DNA from: Candidatus Anammoxibacter sp.
GTDB lineage: Bacteria; Planctomycetota; Brocadiia; Brocadiales; Anammoxibacteraceae
Length of the DNA: 64,000 bases
Assembly (NCBI GenBank): GCA_021777105.1
Contig: JAIQZQ010000007.1
Location: 1-64,000, forward strand
Direction of reading: 5' to 3'
The notes under the pieces are model-generated. The model saw nothing but the letters and a program-made list of their open reading frames with translations. It did not search any database and was not told the DNA's origin. The position numbers and the translations under genes were made by a program. Below are positions 43,395 to 53,365 of the stretch, piece by piece. The stretch's first letter is position 1, and each line of letters opens with the position of its first letter.

Positions 43395-44504
43395 ATGGAT
43401 AGAAAAAAACATTATATTACAGTAATAGCGGCGGCGCTTATGTTTTCGGTTTTAACCGGGTTTTCCGGTTTTGAAGTCATGGCGCAATCAGCCTTGCCAG
43501 GAACCATTAGGGGTATTGTGACCGACAAATCGACCAACAGGCCGATTAAGGACTCAGAGGTGCGTTTAACTCAGGCCGGCATTGTAATTGGAAAGCTATC
43601 CACCTCCCGTGACGGCGCGTTTTTTATTGAAGCTCCGGCGGGCGATTACAACTTGTCCGCTTCCAAAAATGGATTTAGAGATATATTTAGCGCTGTTACG
43701 ATTAAGAGTCTTGAATTTTTAACAAACGACATCTCGCTTGTCCCGGTGACCACGAGCAATAACGGCAGGCAGACGGCAAAGTCGATTGGCGCGCAATCCG
43801 GCTCATCAAAAAACACCCTGGCTGTTTTTTGTTTTTTAAAAGGGGCTGTTATTGATGAAAAATTATCTCAAAATATAAGCGGAGCGGCGATAAGTTTAAA
43901 AAGAGGGGAAACAACGCTTGAAAACAGTGTAACCGAGGACGACGGCGAATTCTTTTTTCAGGTTGACCCGGGCGATTATAGTTTAAGCGCTGAAATTGAG
44001 GGGTTTATTAAAGGCTCTGAGACTGTTTCATTATCTGCGTTTGAAACCGTGACAAGAGATTTGCTGTTAAAGCCCGATGTTCTTGACATATGCGAGGCCG
44101 GGGGGAGCCCTATCATTATAAATACTTTGCCGGGCAGGTTGGTTATCAATAGCGGTGAGACTAAGTTTATTGAGATTCGGGCTCTTAAGGAAGACAGGAT
44201 TGCCTGCAAGACGGATGTGGAAGTTAGTTGCGTATTTGGGTGTAATAAAATAAGATTGTCCGATGAAGTAATTACCACAAACGTTCTTGGCGTGGCACGG
44301 TTGCGCATAAGCGCAAAAATAGCGAGAAAGGGAGCGGCTATAATAAAGTTCACGGTAGCCGATGCTGATATTGAAACCACGCTTCCTATTGTAATCAAAG
44401 GAGCAACTAGGGATGTTCCTTCAATAAAACCAGAACCTGAAGAGCCTCCTATTGGTTTCTTCCCAGATAAATTTTTCCTGGAAAAAATTAAGGAAAAACA
44501 CTAA
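43395..44504 (+). CDS. Secreted protein with two carboxypeptidase-regulatory-like domains
   Basis: A signal peptide (YITVIAAALMFSVLTGFSGF) is followed by one repeat (GTIRGIVTDKSTNRPIKDSE) at about 37-125 and a second (AVISLKRGE-type, GAVIDEKLSQNISGAAISLK) at about 150-225. An Ig-like, Cys-containing region with the pairs DICEAGG, ACKTDVEVSCVFGC makes up the C-terminal third. The gene begins 27 bases after the giant repeat protein and shares its domain type, so they form an operon. The end is Pro/Glu-rich. The function is unknown but most likely extracellular. Confidence 0.8.
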   Translation: MDRKKHYITVIAAALMFSVLTGFSGFEVMAQSALPGTIRGIVTDKSTNRPIKDSEVRLTQAGIVIGKLSTSRDGAFFIEAPAGDYNLSASKNGFRDIFSAVTIKSLEFLTNDISLVPVTTSNNGRQTAKSIGAQSGSSKNTLAVFCFLKGAVIDEKLSQNISGAAISLKRGETTLENSVTEDDGEFFFQVDPGDYSLSAEIEGFIKGSETVSLSAFETVTRDLLLKPDVLDICEAGGSPIIINTLPGRLVINSGETKFIEIRALKEDRIACKTDVEVSCVFGCNKIRLSDEVITTNVLGVARLRISAKIARKGAAIIKFTVADADIETTLPIVIKGATRDVPSIKPEPEEPPIGFFPDKFFLEKIKEKH

Positions 44505-44643
44505 AATTGCGCGTCCTTTTGTATAGGCGGCTATTTTTTATTGAACTCACATTTCGAAAATAATACATTTGTAAATGCAGTTTGCTTAATTTTATTAACT
44601 GTGTGTTTATAAATGATGTTTCGAATATAACTAATCTATTTGA

Positions 44644-46782
44644 TTGGATTTAACGAAATTGATCAGGTTTAAAACCCCAAAATATAAACAAACCTCTAAT
44701 TTAAAAAAGATGTTTGTTAAAAGCCTCTGTTTTCAGGCAATCATTATTGCTATGTTTGCCGCCCCTGCGCTGTTATATGGACGGGACGAAGGCGAATCAA
44801 CAACAAACAGCGCCGGTTCCTCTCAATCTCAAACTGTAAATATTGCCTCAAAAAGGGCCGAGGATGTTAAATCGGCTCCATCCATGATTACTGTAATTAC
44901 GGATAATGATATAGAGAACATGGGGGCTGAAAACTTAACCGATATTATGCGGATAGTTCCCGGTTTTGACATTATCAAAACCGGAAGTTTCGGCGCTGTG
45001 TTAATGGGCGCAAGAGGATATAGCGACGCAGACAACAAAATAAAGGTTATGCTCGACGGTCATTCTCTCAATATGCCGTACGATGGCGGCTCAGCCTTCT
45101 TTTTTGACGATATACCGTTATATAATGTTAAGAAGATTGAGATAATTCGCGGGCCTGGCGCGGCTCTTTACGGAGAGGACGCGTTTTTGGCGGTAATAAA
45201 TATCATAACAAAAAGAGCCGCTGATATTGACGGCATAGAAGCCGGCGCGGGATTCGGCAGTCATGACTCGCAGGAATATAACGCCATGTTCGGCAAAACA
45301 GTGGCTGGCGTGGATGTAACCGGTTTTGCAAGGTTTTTCAACACAAACGGTTTGAGCGACACTATTAAAACAGACGCTCTTGCGGGCCAACCATCTTCAA
45401 ACACACCTGGGGACACTGACGACGGCAGAAAAAATATCGACCTTAATCTTTCAATGGAGTATAAAGACATAAGGTTTGTTGCCAAGTATGTTAACAAGGA
45501 CACCGAGCCTTTTGTAGGATCAAATTATGTGTTAACGGACGACGGTGAAAATCGTTTCAATTACGTGACCGGACAACTGAGTTACAAATGGGATGTAGAC
45601 GACAAGTTAACTGTGGAACCAAAAGTCTATTACGATCAATATGATATGCAGTTTTTTGGCGAACCCCGCCCAGACGGTTTTACAATACAAAGCGATATTG
45701 ATCAGGACGGCGATCTTGAAGCCTTTCCCGAAGGCATGTTGGCCGACACCTTTGCAACAAACAGAAGGGTGGGGGGCGACATTAAGGCCGATTATAAACT
45801 CTTTGACGGCAACTCTTTAACTGTTGGATTTGATTATAAGTGGGAACGGCAAACCAATGTTGATTTTCACGCTAATTTTGATCCTTTAACCAATGCGTCG
45901 CTTGATTCAATAGAGGATGTTTCAAACACAAACTGGGTTCGCGAAGCTTACAGGCAAGTGTGGTCCGTCTATTTTCAGGATCAATGGGATATATCTGAAA
46001 CATTGGGTCTGACTGTAGGTTTAAGGCACGATCATTACAGTGATTTTGAAGGTGCAACCAATCCCAGAGTTGGAGTTGTTTGGAATTTTACCGAAGCCGC
46101 AACCTTAAAACTGCTTTATGGGCAGGCGTTTCGAGCCCCGGCGTTTAATGAGCTTTACATTGACAGTAATCCCGTTGTTCAGGGCAATACCAGCCTTGAT
46201 CCTGAAACGATACGAACATACGAGGCCGGCGTAAGCTACGAATTCAGTGAAAAGATAAGCGCTAACATTAACTACTTTTTTAATGTTGTCAGGGATGAAA
46301 TTGGCTTAACCCCGCTTACGGCAGACGGCCAAACATTTATTTTTGATAACATAGGCAAGTCAAACATTCAGGGCATTGAATTAGAAGCAAAGGCTAAACT
46401 TTGCTCAAAAGCTGATCTTTTTGCAAATTACACATATGTTGATATCGAGCCTGAAACTAAATCAACATCTTCAACGCCAAGACATAAAGGAAATGTGGGA
46501 ATAAATATGAATCTAGTAAAATATCTTGACGCAAATATTCACACATTTATAAGCGGCGACAGAGAGAGGTTAAATACAGACGTTCGAGATGAATCCCCCG
46601 GTTACGCTTTAGTTAACCTAACTTTGACCGCAAAAGAGTTTTTTAACACGCTGAAAATCAGAGCATCCATATTTAACCTGTTTGACAAAGAGTACGATGA
46701 CCCTGCTCCCCGCGCTCTTCCAAACGACGACCTGCCAAGACCCGGCAGAACATTTCACATAACGGCTGACTACAAATTTTAA
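44644..46782 (+). CDS. TonB-dependent outer-membrane receptor
   Basis: The plug domain (SAPSMITVITDNDIENMGAE, LTDIMRIVPGFDI, IEIIRGPGAALYGEDAFLAV) is followed by a 22-strand-type barrel, ending in RTFHITADYKF with the terminal aromatic Phe needed for outer-membrane insertion. The ligand could be a siderophore, vitamin B12 or glycans. It follows the two secreted repeat proteins on the same strand, which hints at a glycan or peptide uptake system, but no cytoplasmic partners are present. I give the TTG start. An ATG at 44710 would also yield a signal sequence (SLCFQAIIIAMFAAPALLYG). Confidence 0.93.
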   Translation: MDLTKLIRFKTPKYKQTSNLKKMFVKSLCFQAIIIAMFAAPALLYGRDEGESTTNSAGSSQSQTVNIASKRAEDVKSAPSMITVITDNDIENMGAENLTDIMRIVPGFDIIKTGSFGAVLMGARGYSDADNKIKVMLDGHSLNMPYDGGSAFFFDDIPLYNVKKIEIIRGPGAALYGEDAFLAVINIITKRAADIDGIEAGAGFGSHDSQEYNAMFGKTVAGVDVTGFARFFNTNGLSDTIKTDALAGQPSSNTPGDTDDGRKNIDLNLSMEYKDIRFVAKYVNKDTEPFVGSNYVLTDDGENRFNYVTGQLSYKWDVDDKLTVEPKVYYDQYDMQFFGEPRPDGFTIQSDIDQDGDLEAFPEGMLADTFATNRRVGGDIKADYKLFDGNSLTVGFDYKWERQTNVDFHANFDPLTNASLDSIEDVSNTNWVREAYRQVWSVYFQDQWDISETLGLTVGLRHDHYSDFEGATNPRVGVVWNFTEAATLKLLYGQAFRAPAFNELYIDSNPVVQGNTSLDPETIRTYEAGVSYEFSEKISANINYFFNVVRDEIGLTPLTADGQTFIFDNIGKSNIQGIELEAKAKLCSKADLFANYTYVDIEPETKSTSSTPRHKGNVGINMNLVKYLDANIHTFISGDRERLNTDVRDESPGYALVNLTLTAKEFFNTLKIRASIFNLFDKEYDDPAPRALPNDDLPRPGRTFHITADYKF

Positions 46783-47095
46783 ATGATGTAAATTTGGAAT
46801 GTTGGCGTAAAATCTATTCAACATGCAACCTCTCATAGCTCAATTCGTAACTCTAATGTTTCATGTTTATATAATTTGCCGGTCTTTTGTTTTTATAAGA
46901 ATAGGTTTTAATAATATACCTGTCACCAATTTTACCATATACACTCCCGCCTGATGTTGCGTGCTCAAAGTGGATTAAATCGAAACATAAAATTAAATGT
47001 TCCGGCTAATAACTAAGTAACTGGCTTAAAATGTTATGTATTTCAACAAACCTGCTCTTTTTTAAAATGAAATTAACAATACGCGGGTTTTTATT
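46783..47095. other. Intergenic region between convergent genes
   Basis: These 313 bases lie between the receptor and the PBP gene. I see no gene, no clear terminator and no member of the repeat families described here. Confidence 0.35.
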
Positions 47096-49084
47096 TTACT
47101 GCGTAACGGGGAAAAGACCTGCAAGTATGGTCCGCAATGCGTAGGCGGTGGCTTCGGCTGCGTGTAAAGGGGTGCGTTCAACGAGGACTGTGAAGCAGTA
47201 TTCCGGGGCGTCGTAAGGGGCGAAACCTGTAAACCATGCGTGGTTTACATTGTCTTTTCTTGTCTGGGCTGTGCCGGTCTTTCCGGCGGCTTTATATTTA
47301 CCTATCCCTACCTTTCTTGCGGTGCCGTTGCTGACAACCTTTATGAGGCCATGTTTTACAACATTAATAACGTCTTGCGGTATATCCATGCCTGCGCTTA
47401 TTTCAGGTTCGGCTTTCATTATAATATCGCCTGAGCAGTTTTTAATCTCTTTTAAAAGGCGCGGCCTTATATTTCTGCCTCCGTTTGCCACTATGCCGAC
47501 CATGCGGGTGATTTGCAATGGGGAGGCAAGCAGGTCGCCTTGGCCTATTGCAATATTCATGGTCTCAAACACGGATTTTGGTTTTGGCAGGAGGCCCTTG
47601 CGTTCATAGGGGATGTCAATTCCGCTTCGTTGACCAAAGCCGAATTTCAGACTCCATTTGTGCAGTTTGCCGGCTCCCAGTTTCTTCGCGGCTTTAAAAA
47701 AGAAGACATTGCATGAGTGCCGCAACGCGTTTTCCACATTTATCATGCCGTGCCCGCGTCTGGACGAACAGCGGAACCTTTTTTTTAAGCCACCACCCCA
47801 ACCGTAACATTCCAACATTGTGTCTGGGGTTATCGCTCCCTCCGACAACGCGGCAATGGCGGTGACAATCTTGAAAGTCGAGCCTGGTGGCAATGAGCTT
47901 TGCGCGGGGCGGTTTAGAAGCGGCTTTCTTTTATCTTTAATAATCTCGGCAAAGTCGGCGTTAAATGTGTTTGGGTCGAATCTGGGATTGCTTGCCATTG
48001 CTATTACATCGCCGTTCCATGGGTTCATAACCACTATTGAGCCGGTTTGAGTGCCTAACGCAGTTTCAGCAAGCAATTGGATGGAGCTGTCTATTGTTAA
48101 AAATACGTTTTCTCCAACACGGGATGGGCGTTCAATTATTATTCTGTCAATCTCCGAGCTTTCACATGTAATTTCCTCAAACCGTTCGCCCGGGTTGCCG
48201 AGAAGCGGCATATTATAATGCGCTTCAACCCCTGTCTTGCCGGCCCAGACATAACCTGAATACCCCATGGAAAACAGATTGCCTATGCCGGTTCGTTTGT
48301 TGTCAATAGCTTCGCACATGGATGAGATTGCCATGTTGGCGGCTTTTTGGGTATTGCTGAATGCGGCGGGGAGGTTGCAGTCAACCGGGGAATCTTTGAA
48401 TCCATACCCTTTCCATGCTTGTCTGTCCAACTCGGATGTGTACCCGATTATGTGGGCTCCCATGCTTTTATTTGGATACCATCTGTACGGTTTTGCTTCG
48501 ACAAATATATTCGGAAATTCATCCTTGAACATCTCGATTTTTGCGACATTTTTGAAATCAACGTCTCTTGCGATAGGATGAAGGCTGATCTCCTCCAGCA
48601 CGCGTATATCTTTCTTGTTTCTTTCGCTTACGCCTTTTTTAATCTTTTCAACGCGTTTTACAATTTTTGAGCATTTTTGTAACAATGCCTGCCGGTCGAT
48701 TTCAAGAGTGTAAAGCAATCTGTTAAAAAGCTCTTCTTGCTCTTCATGGCACTCTTTGCACTCTTTTAAACTGTTTTTTTTATGGATTTTCATTTTGGCG
48801 AGCCGCGGGAAAAGCGCATCGCCGCTTTTTTGATCAAAATAGAGCGCGTCGCCGTACTGAATGGAAACATCAAATTTGTGTTTGTTTGTGGCAAGGACAA
48901 CGCCGTTGCTGTCCATAATTTTTCCGCGAAGAGCGCCGAGTGGGCGCCGTTTGATCCTGCGTTTATCAGAAATACCGCTGTACTTGCTCCCCTCTATAAT
49001 CTGGATATATCCCAGCCGAAACGTTAATATGGAGAAAAACGCGATGATAATGCAGAGCAATATTTTTATTCTTCTTTGATGCAT
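47096..49084 (-). CDS. mrdA: Penicillin-binding protein 2-type transpeptidase with an embedded CXXCH motif
   Basis: This 662-residue, single-pass inner-membrane D,D-transpeptidase has a membrane anchor at residues about 8-26. The transpeptidase motifs are STFK (Ser402 nucleophile, Lys405), SCN (Ser457, Asn459) and KTG (Lys602). The N-terminal non-catalytic region (HKFDVSIQYGD) fits the MrdA/PBP2 class that cross-links peptidoglycan during rod elongation, although FtsI-like function cannot be excluded. No rodA gene is adjacent. Unusually, residues 109-113 read CKECH, a heme c attachment motif, within a charged insertion before the pedestal region. Confidence 0.9.
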   Translation of the reverse strand: MHQRRIKILLCIIIAFFSILTFRLGYIQIIEGSKYSGISDKRRIKRRPLGALRGKIMDSNGVVLATNKHKFDVSIQYGDALYFDQKSGDALFPRLAKMKIHKKNSLKECKECHEEQEELFNRLLYTLEIDRQALLQKCSKIVKRVEKIKKGVSERNKKDIRVLEEISLHPIARDVDFKNVAKIEMFKDEFPNIFVEAKPYRWYPNKSMGAHIIGYTSELDRQAWKGYGFKDSPVDCNLPAAFSNTQKAANMAISSMCEAIDNKRTGIGNLFSMGYSGYVWAGKTGVEAHYNMPLLGNPGERFEEITCESSEIDRIIIERPSRVGENVFLTIDSSIQLLAETALGTQTGSIVVMNPWNGDVIAMASNPRFDPNTFNADFAEIIKDKRKPLLNRPAQSSLPPGSTFKIVTAIAALSEGAITPDTMLECYGWGGGLKKRFRCSSRRGHGMINVENALRHSCNVFFFKAAKKLGAGKLHKWSLKFGFGQRSGIDIPYERKGLLPKPKSVFETMNIAIGQGDLLASPLQITRMVGIVANGGRNIRPRLLKEIKNCSGDIIMKAEPEISAGMDIPQDVINVVKHGLIKVVSNGTARKVGIGKYKAAGKTGTAQTRKDNVNHAWFTGFAPYDAPEYCFTVLVERTPLHAAEATAYALRTILAGLFPVTQ

Positions 49085-49145
49085 TCTTTTTGATTTAAAT
49101 TATGAAATGGTATTACGCGCTGTTCTTTAAAGGTAGTTGTTGCCT

Positions 49146-50684
49146 TTAGGGTTCAATTAAACTTTCGAGCGACATAATATTTGAGTTTTCAGGTATTGTG
49201 GGTTTTACAAGTTGTTCGTAGACCCCGGCTCCGGTCTTAAAATCAGGGACATTGCTTGGGGCTTGTTTAAGGATTTTTAAAAAGTCGTCTTCCTGCGACG
49301 CGCCGGTTGCATCGGTGACAAGCTGCATAGCCCTGGCCGCGCACCGCATTATCTGCACTGTTTCTATGCGTGAGATGTCGTCAAAAAACCATCCGCAGCT
49401 GGTGTGCATAAACATGGCGTATTTTTGCGTTTCCAACAGTTTTAGGACGATTAATTTCTCTTCTTTTGACAATGATTTGGCAGCGTGTTTTGAAAAAAAA
49501 TTGTTTATCTCAGCTTCTGTTTTGTTTAAAAGTATATCTATGTAATCGTTTCGGGCCTGCCATGGATCATTAATAAATCCGCCGGCGCCTTCTTCAAAAA
49601 TTGCGGCAAGCTTGTCGCGCAACATATCCACTGCGTTACGCAACGGTTCCCTCCATTCCTGAGTCCATTCAGAAGATGGGCCTGACCCGCAAGGACAATT
49701 GCTCTGCCATCGTTCAATGCCGTGCGAACAGCTCCATGAAGAATTTTCAATAATTTCAACTTCATGTTTGGGCGGATGATTAGCCAGGTAGCTATTGTAT
49801 GTGGAGACCTCGGCAAGATTGTTTTCTTCGATGCAGTGAATGCAATAGGCAAGGGCCATGTTTCCATAACGCTTGTGGTGTCCGAACGTCTCGCCGTCTA
49901 CGGCTATGCTGACAAGTTGCGGTTGATTGCCGCTTTTGTCAAACGACCCTGCAAGCAAGTTTGCAAAGTCTTCTCCATTGCTTAGGGTGTTGCCGAACGC
50001 GATGCCCTGGGAAATGCCGGCGTTATAGAAAAACAGGGCGATTTCGCGCCCGGATGGAAGCTTGCAAAGATACGGCATTTTAGTGTCGATATTTTCGCGG
50101 CTGACATCTTTCCAATCAGTATCTCCTATTTTTCTGGCGCGTTTTGCCTGGCGCGGAGCCAAAATGGTGAACTTTATCCCGTGATCGGCAAGGGCTTCAA
50201 GCGTTGCCGTGTCAACAGCTGTTTCGGCAAGCCATATGCCTTCAGGCTTTCGATTAAAACGCGACTCAAAATCCCTCATACCCCAAATAATCTGGGTTTG
50301 TTTATCCCGTTTGTTTGCAAGCGGCATAATCATATGGTTGTACACCTGTGCTATGGCGGAACCGTATCCGTCAAAATGCGTTTGGCTCTCTTTATCGGCG
50401 TTAATAATTTTGTTATAAACTTCCGGTTTGCGCCTTTGAATCCATGAAAGTAGGGTTGGGCCGAAATTAAAACTTATTTTTTCGTAATTATTGCATGTTT
50501 TGGCCACTTTTTCATCCGGGCCAAGTATTGGGGTCTCGGTATTTGGGGTGTAGCATTCGGCGGCAATGCGGTCGTTCCAATCATGGTATGGAAACGCGGA
50601 TTCCTGGCGTTCTACCTCTTCGAGCCAGGGATTTTCCCTTGGGGGCTGATAAAAATGGCTGTGTATGCATATGTGACGGTTCAT
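49146..50684 (-). CDS. Glycoside hydrolase family 57 protein with DUF3536 region
   Basis: The protein starts ICIHSHFYQPPRENPWLEEV, the first GH57 conserved region. The catalytic Glu region is GIWLAETAVDTATLEALADH, and the conserved VDGETFGHHKRYG follows. Downstream (about 400-470) DUF3536 residues such as AMFMHTSCGWFFDDISRIET appear. GH57 enzymes are alpha-amylase or branching-type retaining glucanases that handle glycogen or starch. Full DUF3536 proteins are usually around 800 residues, and this one (512) ends early, so the C-terminal part may be shortened. No other glycogen genes are adjacent. Confidence 0.88.
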   Translation of the reverse strand: MNRHICIHSHFYQPPRENPWLEEVERQESAFPYHDWNDRIAAECYTPNTETPILGPDEKVAKTCNNYEKISFNFGPTLLSWIQRRKPEVYNKIINADKESQTHFDGYGSAIAQVYNHMIMPLANKRDKQTQIIWGMRDFESRFNRKPEGIWLAETAVDTATLEALADHGIKFTILAPRQAKRARKIGDTDWKDVSRENIDTKMPYLCKLPSGREIALFFYNAGISQGIAFGNTLSNGEDFANLLAGSFDKSGNQPQLVSIAVDGETFGHHKRYGNMALAYCIHCIEENNLAEVSTYNSYLANHPPKHEVEIIENSSWSCSHGIERWQSNCPCGSGPSSEWTQEWREPLRNAVDMLRDKLAAIFEEGAGGFINDPWQARNDYIDILLNKTEAEINNFFSKHAAKSLSKEEKLIVLKLLETQKYAMFMHTSCGWFFDDISRIETVQIMRCAARAMQLVTDATGASQEDDFLKILKQAPSNVPDFKTGAGVYEQLVKPTIPENSNIMSLESLIEP

Positions 50685-50857
50685 TGGACTTGTGATTATA
50701 CCAGAAGATGGGGATTTGATCGAGAATTAATATTTTGCATTAAAAAATGCCTGGGAAACGCGTGGAATCAATCAGTATTAAACGGCCTTCTTTATTCTTT
50801 CCATAAAACAAGCCGCCTTTTTGATGTAAGGCGCAAATGGATAGGCTCAATTCTTTA

Positions 50858-51649
50858 TTAAACCGGCATTGAATTTGTTTTGAATGATTCCGCGCTTTTT
50901 TCTTTAAATTCCGCGTCTGTTTTTTGGGCTTCTATGATATACATACCTGTGCCGAGCCGTATGGCCTCCTGTTCTGTAACGTTTTTGATCACAATTTTTC
51001 CAACGTCCCAGTCTTTTGGCCAATCGCTTCCTGCGATATCAATATTAAGCTTTGGAATTGCGTTAAGTATCTTATAACCTGTGCCGTTAAACATATCTGC
51101 AATTTCATTTAGTGTAAAAAAACGTATATGTGTAGCGTCCAGCAATCCATATTTTTTATATGTCCAATTGCCGTTTAAAAGATGAAGGATTAGTTTTAGA
51201 TTTTGAGTGTTTGGAATGCTGGCAATTATTTTGCCGCCCGGTTTGAGATAATCTCTTAATGTATAAAGAGTTTTCCAGGGATCATAAAGGTGTTCAAGGA
51301 CGTCTGCGCAAATTATAAGGCCTATACGCCCTTTTGGTAAACCGTAAGAATCAAGCTCTATCTTCTCAATATCGCCGGAAATAACGCCGTTTAGCCTTTT
51401 TTTTGCAATTTCAGCCGCGCCTTCGTTATATTCAATCCCAAAGTACTTTAAGTTTGGGAATTTTTTTTTAAAAACCTCTCCGGTGGCCCCTGTTCCGCAG
51501 CCGATTTCTAAAATGATTTCAGGCGGTTCTGTAATAAATTCAATCAAATCGTCGCGGGGGTTATCTTCATATTTAGAGGCATAATCAACTTTTAATGGCG
51601 AAGTATAATTTTCCATTACGGCTCTGTCTTTCATTGTAAATTTTGCCAT
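50858..51649 (-). CDS. Class I SAM-dependent methyltransferase
   Basis: A 263-residue methyltransferase with motif I IILEIGCGTGATGEVFKKKF, beta-2 acidic FGIEYNEGA, and ICADVLEHLYDPWKTLYTLR followed by LKPGGKIIASIPN. This is the common Methyltransf_11/23 (glycan- or lipid-biosynthesis type) layout. The substrate is unknown. It is a single gene, upstream of GH57 on the same strand with a 170-bp gap. No operon partner clarifies the role. Confidence 0.85.
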   Translation of the reverse strand: MAKFTMKDRAVMENYTSPLKVDYASKYEDNPRDDLIEFITEPPEIILEIGCGTGATGEVFKKKFPNLKYFGIEYNEGAAEIAKKRLNGVISGDIEKIELDSYGLPKGRIGLIICADVLEHLYDPWKTLYTLRDYLKPGGKIIASIPNTQNLKLILHLLNGNWTYKKYGLLDATHIRFFTLNEIADMFNGTGYKILNAIPKLNIDIAGSDWPKDWDVGKIVIKNVTEQEAIRLGTGMYIIEAQKTDAEFKEKSAESFKTNSMPV

Positions 51650-51987
51650 CGCTTCCCCCGTTTTTTTTCATTATGTTCGCAATCAACATTCTGTATTCTG
51701 TGATATGCGAGCAAGAAACACGAAGGCTCTGTTTTAGGGATAACGGTTCAAAAGATTGGATTCCGGAACAAGAAATCATTTTTGAGTGTATAACCTATGA
51801 TCACGCATTATATACTGTCATGCGCGGTTCTACAACATCCTACTTATAACCATGCGCAAGTAATGAGGGCATGCCCTTGGCATGTCAACTTATATAATGG
51901 GAGTGTTGTGAAAACCGTGGCTACCGGCGGCGCGTCAAGGGTGTGGTTGGTAATTGATATTTGAGGCGTTTTACCATTCGGGGATAA

Positions 51988-52045
51988 CAAATGAGTTAAA
52001 GCAGAAAGAACCAGGCTGTTAGCCCTTTGGAACCTTCTGCTTAAC
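51988..52045 (+). repeat. Dispersed hairpin repeat, family C, full copy
   Basis: GAGTTAAAGCAGAAAGAACC pairs with GAACCTTCTGCTTAACTC around the loop AGGCTGTTAGCCCT. This copy shows the family stem most clearly, and related hairpins lie at 24224 and 28225. Confidence 0.7.
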
Positions 52046-52077
52046 TCAAGTTTATTATTGGCAAATGCCGCAAACTA

Positions 52078-52122
52078 ATGACGGCAACCAAAATAACAAA
52101 TTACAACTTTGGTTGCCGCCAT
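52078..52122. terminator. Terminator-like hairpin downstream of the Ig-like protein gene
   Basis: ATGACGGCAACCAAA (52078-52092) pairs with TTTGGTTGCCGCCAT (52108-52122), just past the stop of the minus-strand gene. A T-rich stretch follows only weakly. Confidence 0.5.
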
Positions 52123-52132
52123 TTTAGTTGTT

Positions 52133-53365
52133 TTATGGAATATCCGCTTTAGCCGCGCATTTTTGAATAGCGCCTTTTGATGTTTTACTAATAATGCCGT
52201 CTTTTTTCAACTGATTGGCGAGTTTAGAAACGCAACTTGTAAATTGGCCGTGATTAAAGTCGCCGCTTCCGTCGTCGCTTTCATCGTCGCCACCGTCGTT
52301 GCTATTATCGTTGTTTTCTTTGTCTTTTCTTTTCTTTCCACTAATTATCGTATTTTGAGCGCATTCTGATATTAAATCTGAAATAGCGCATCCTTGCGCA
52401 ATCATACTGTTTGGAGCCTGGGAATCACACCCGTCGATAACTATAGTTTCATTTAACTCTGAGTTATGGCAGGCGTCCGGTTGGTATGTTTCCGTAATCA
52501 CTGCTCCCGCGTTGCCTGCATTGTCCTCGGCAAAGAAGCTGATGGTAAAGCCTGATCCGGGTAAATCTCCTATAACGGCAATTGAACCTGAGACTACGGT
52601 AAATGGGCCTCCGTCTATAGAGTATTGAATCTCTTTTACTCCAGAACCGTGCAGCCCGTCAGACGCTGTTAAAGCTATTGATTCAATAAAGCTATCACCG
52701 TCGGTGTCAACCGGTTCAAGTGAAACTGTAGGGCCTGTTGTGTCAATAATAATCTGGACAGGCGCGCTTGCCAGGCTTTGATTGTTGGCCTGGTCTATGG
52801 TGATTACTGTGATAATAAAATGGCAGTCCGGCAACGCCGGGATTGTTAAGCTCCAATTGCCCTGGTTGTCTATTACGGTTGTAAAATCAGGGGTAGTGCC
52901 TCGAAACGTGTCAAAAATGGAAACTTTAACCGTGCCGCCAATTTCAGCCCCGCCGGTAGAACCGCTAAATGAAATAACGTTTGTATTGAGAATGCTCCCG
53001 TCCGTTAACGGCGCGCCGTTGCTGTCTGTTAACGAAAAGACGGGCTGAACCGGGGATGTTGTATCTATTTCGACATCAAAAGGCCCTTCAGGATCGCTTT
53101 CAAGGTTAGATTGAGGATCAACCTGAACCAATTCCAGCGAATGCGGGCCATCTGATAAAACGTTTGTAAGAAGCGTCCATGATCCGTCCGGATTGACGGT
53201 GGTTTCTCCAACAAGAACACTGCCTTCGTAACAGCGGATGCGAAAGCCCGGATTTCCCGTGCCTGTAAATGCAACCTGATTAATGTTGATTAAGCTGGAT
53301 ACACTTCCAATAATGTCTGGAGTTTCCGGTTTGGTGGCGTCCGGAGGAAAAGGGGGGGGAAACAT
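52133..53365 (-). CDS. Ig-like repeat C-terminal part of a frameshifted secreted protein
   Basis: This 410-residue frame carries bacterial Ig-like modules: INQVAFTGTGNPGFRIRCYE with GSWTLLTNVLSDGPHSLELV at about 28-105, a second near 110-205 (DTTSPVQPVFSLTDSNGAPL), and a third near 212-295 (DTTGPTVSLEPVDTDGDS). An Asp/Asn-rich low-complexity tail and a short Cys-containing C-terminus follow. It lacks a signal peptide: its apparent start (MFPPPFPPDATKPE) lies in the eight-C (minus strand) run at 53352-53359, and the frame properly belongs to the NHL-repeat gene upstream. Removing one C joins them. Confidence 0.7.
   Translation of the reverse strand: MFPPPFPPDATKPETPDIIGSVSSLININQVAFTGTGNPGFRIRCYEGSVLVGETTVNPDGSWTLLTNVLSDGPHSLELVQVDPQSNLESDPEGPFDVEIDTTSPVQPVFSLTDSNGAPLTDGSILNTNVISFSGSTGGAEIGGTVKVSIFDTFRGTTPDFTTVIDNQGNWSLTIPALPDCHFIITVITIDQANNQSLASAPVQIIIDTTGPTVSLEPVDTDGDSFIESIALTASDGLHGSGVKEIQYSIDGGPFTVVSGSIAVIGDLPGSGFTISFFAEDNAGNAGAVITETYQPDACHNSELNETIVIDGCDSQAPNSMIAQGCAISDLISECAQNTIISGKKRKDKENNDNSNDGGDDESDDGSGDFNHGQFTSCVSKLANQLKKDGIISKTSKGAIQKCAAKADIP

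Larger units (their letters stand above)
51650..52132. other. Intergenic region with a family C hairpin and a terminator-like stem
   Basis: It contains a full family C hairpin (51988-52045) and a 15-bp stem (52078-52122) just past the Ig-like gene. No gene is evident. Confidence 0.5.
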
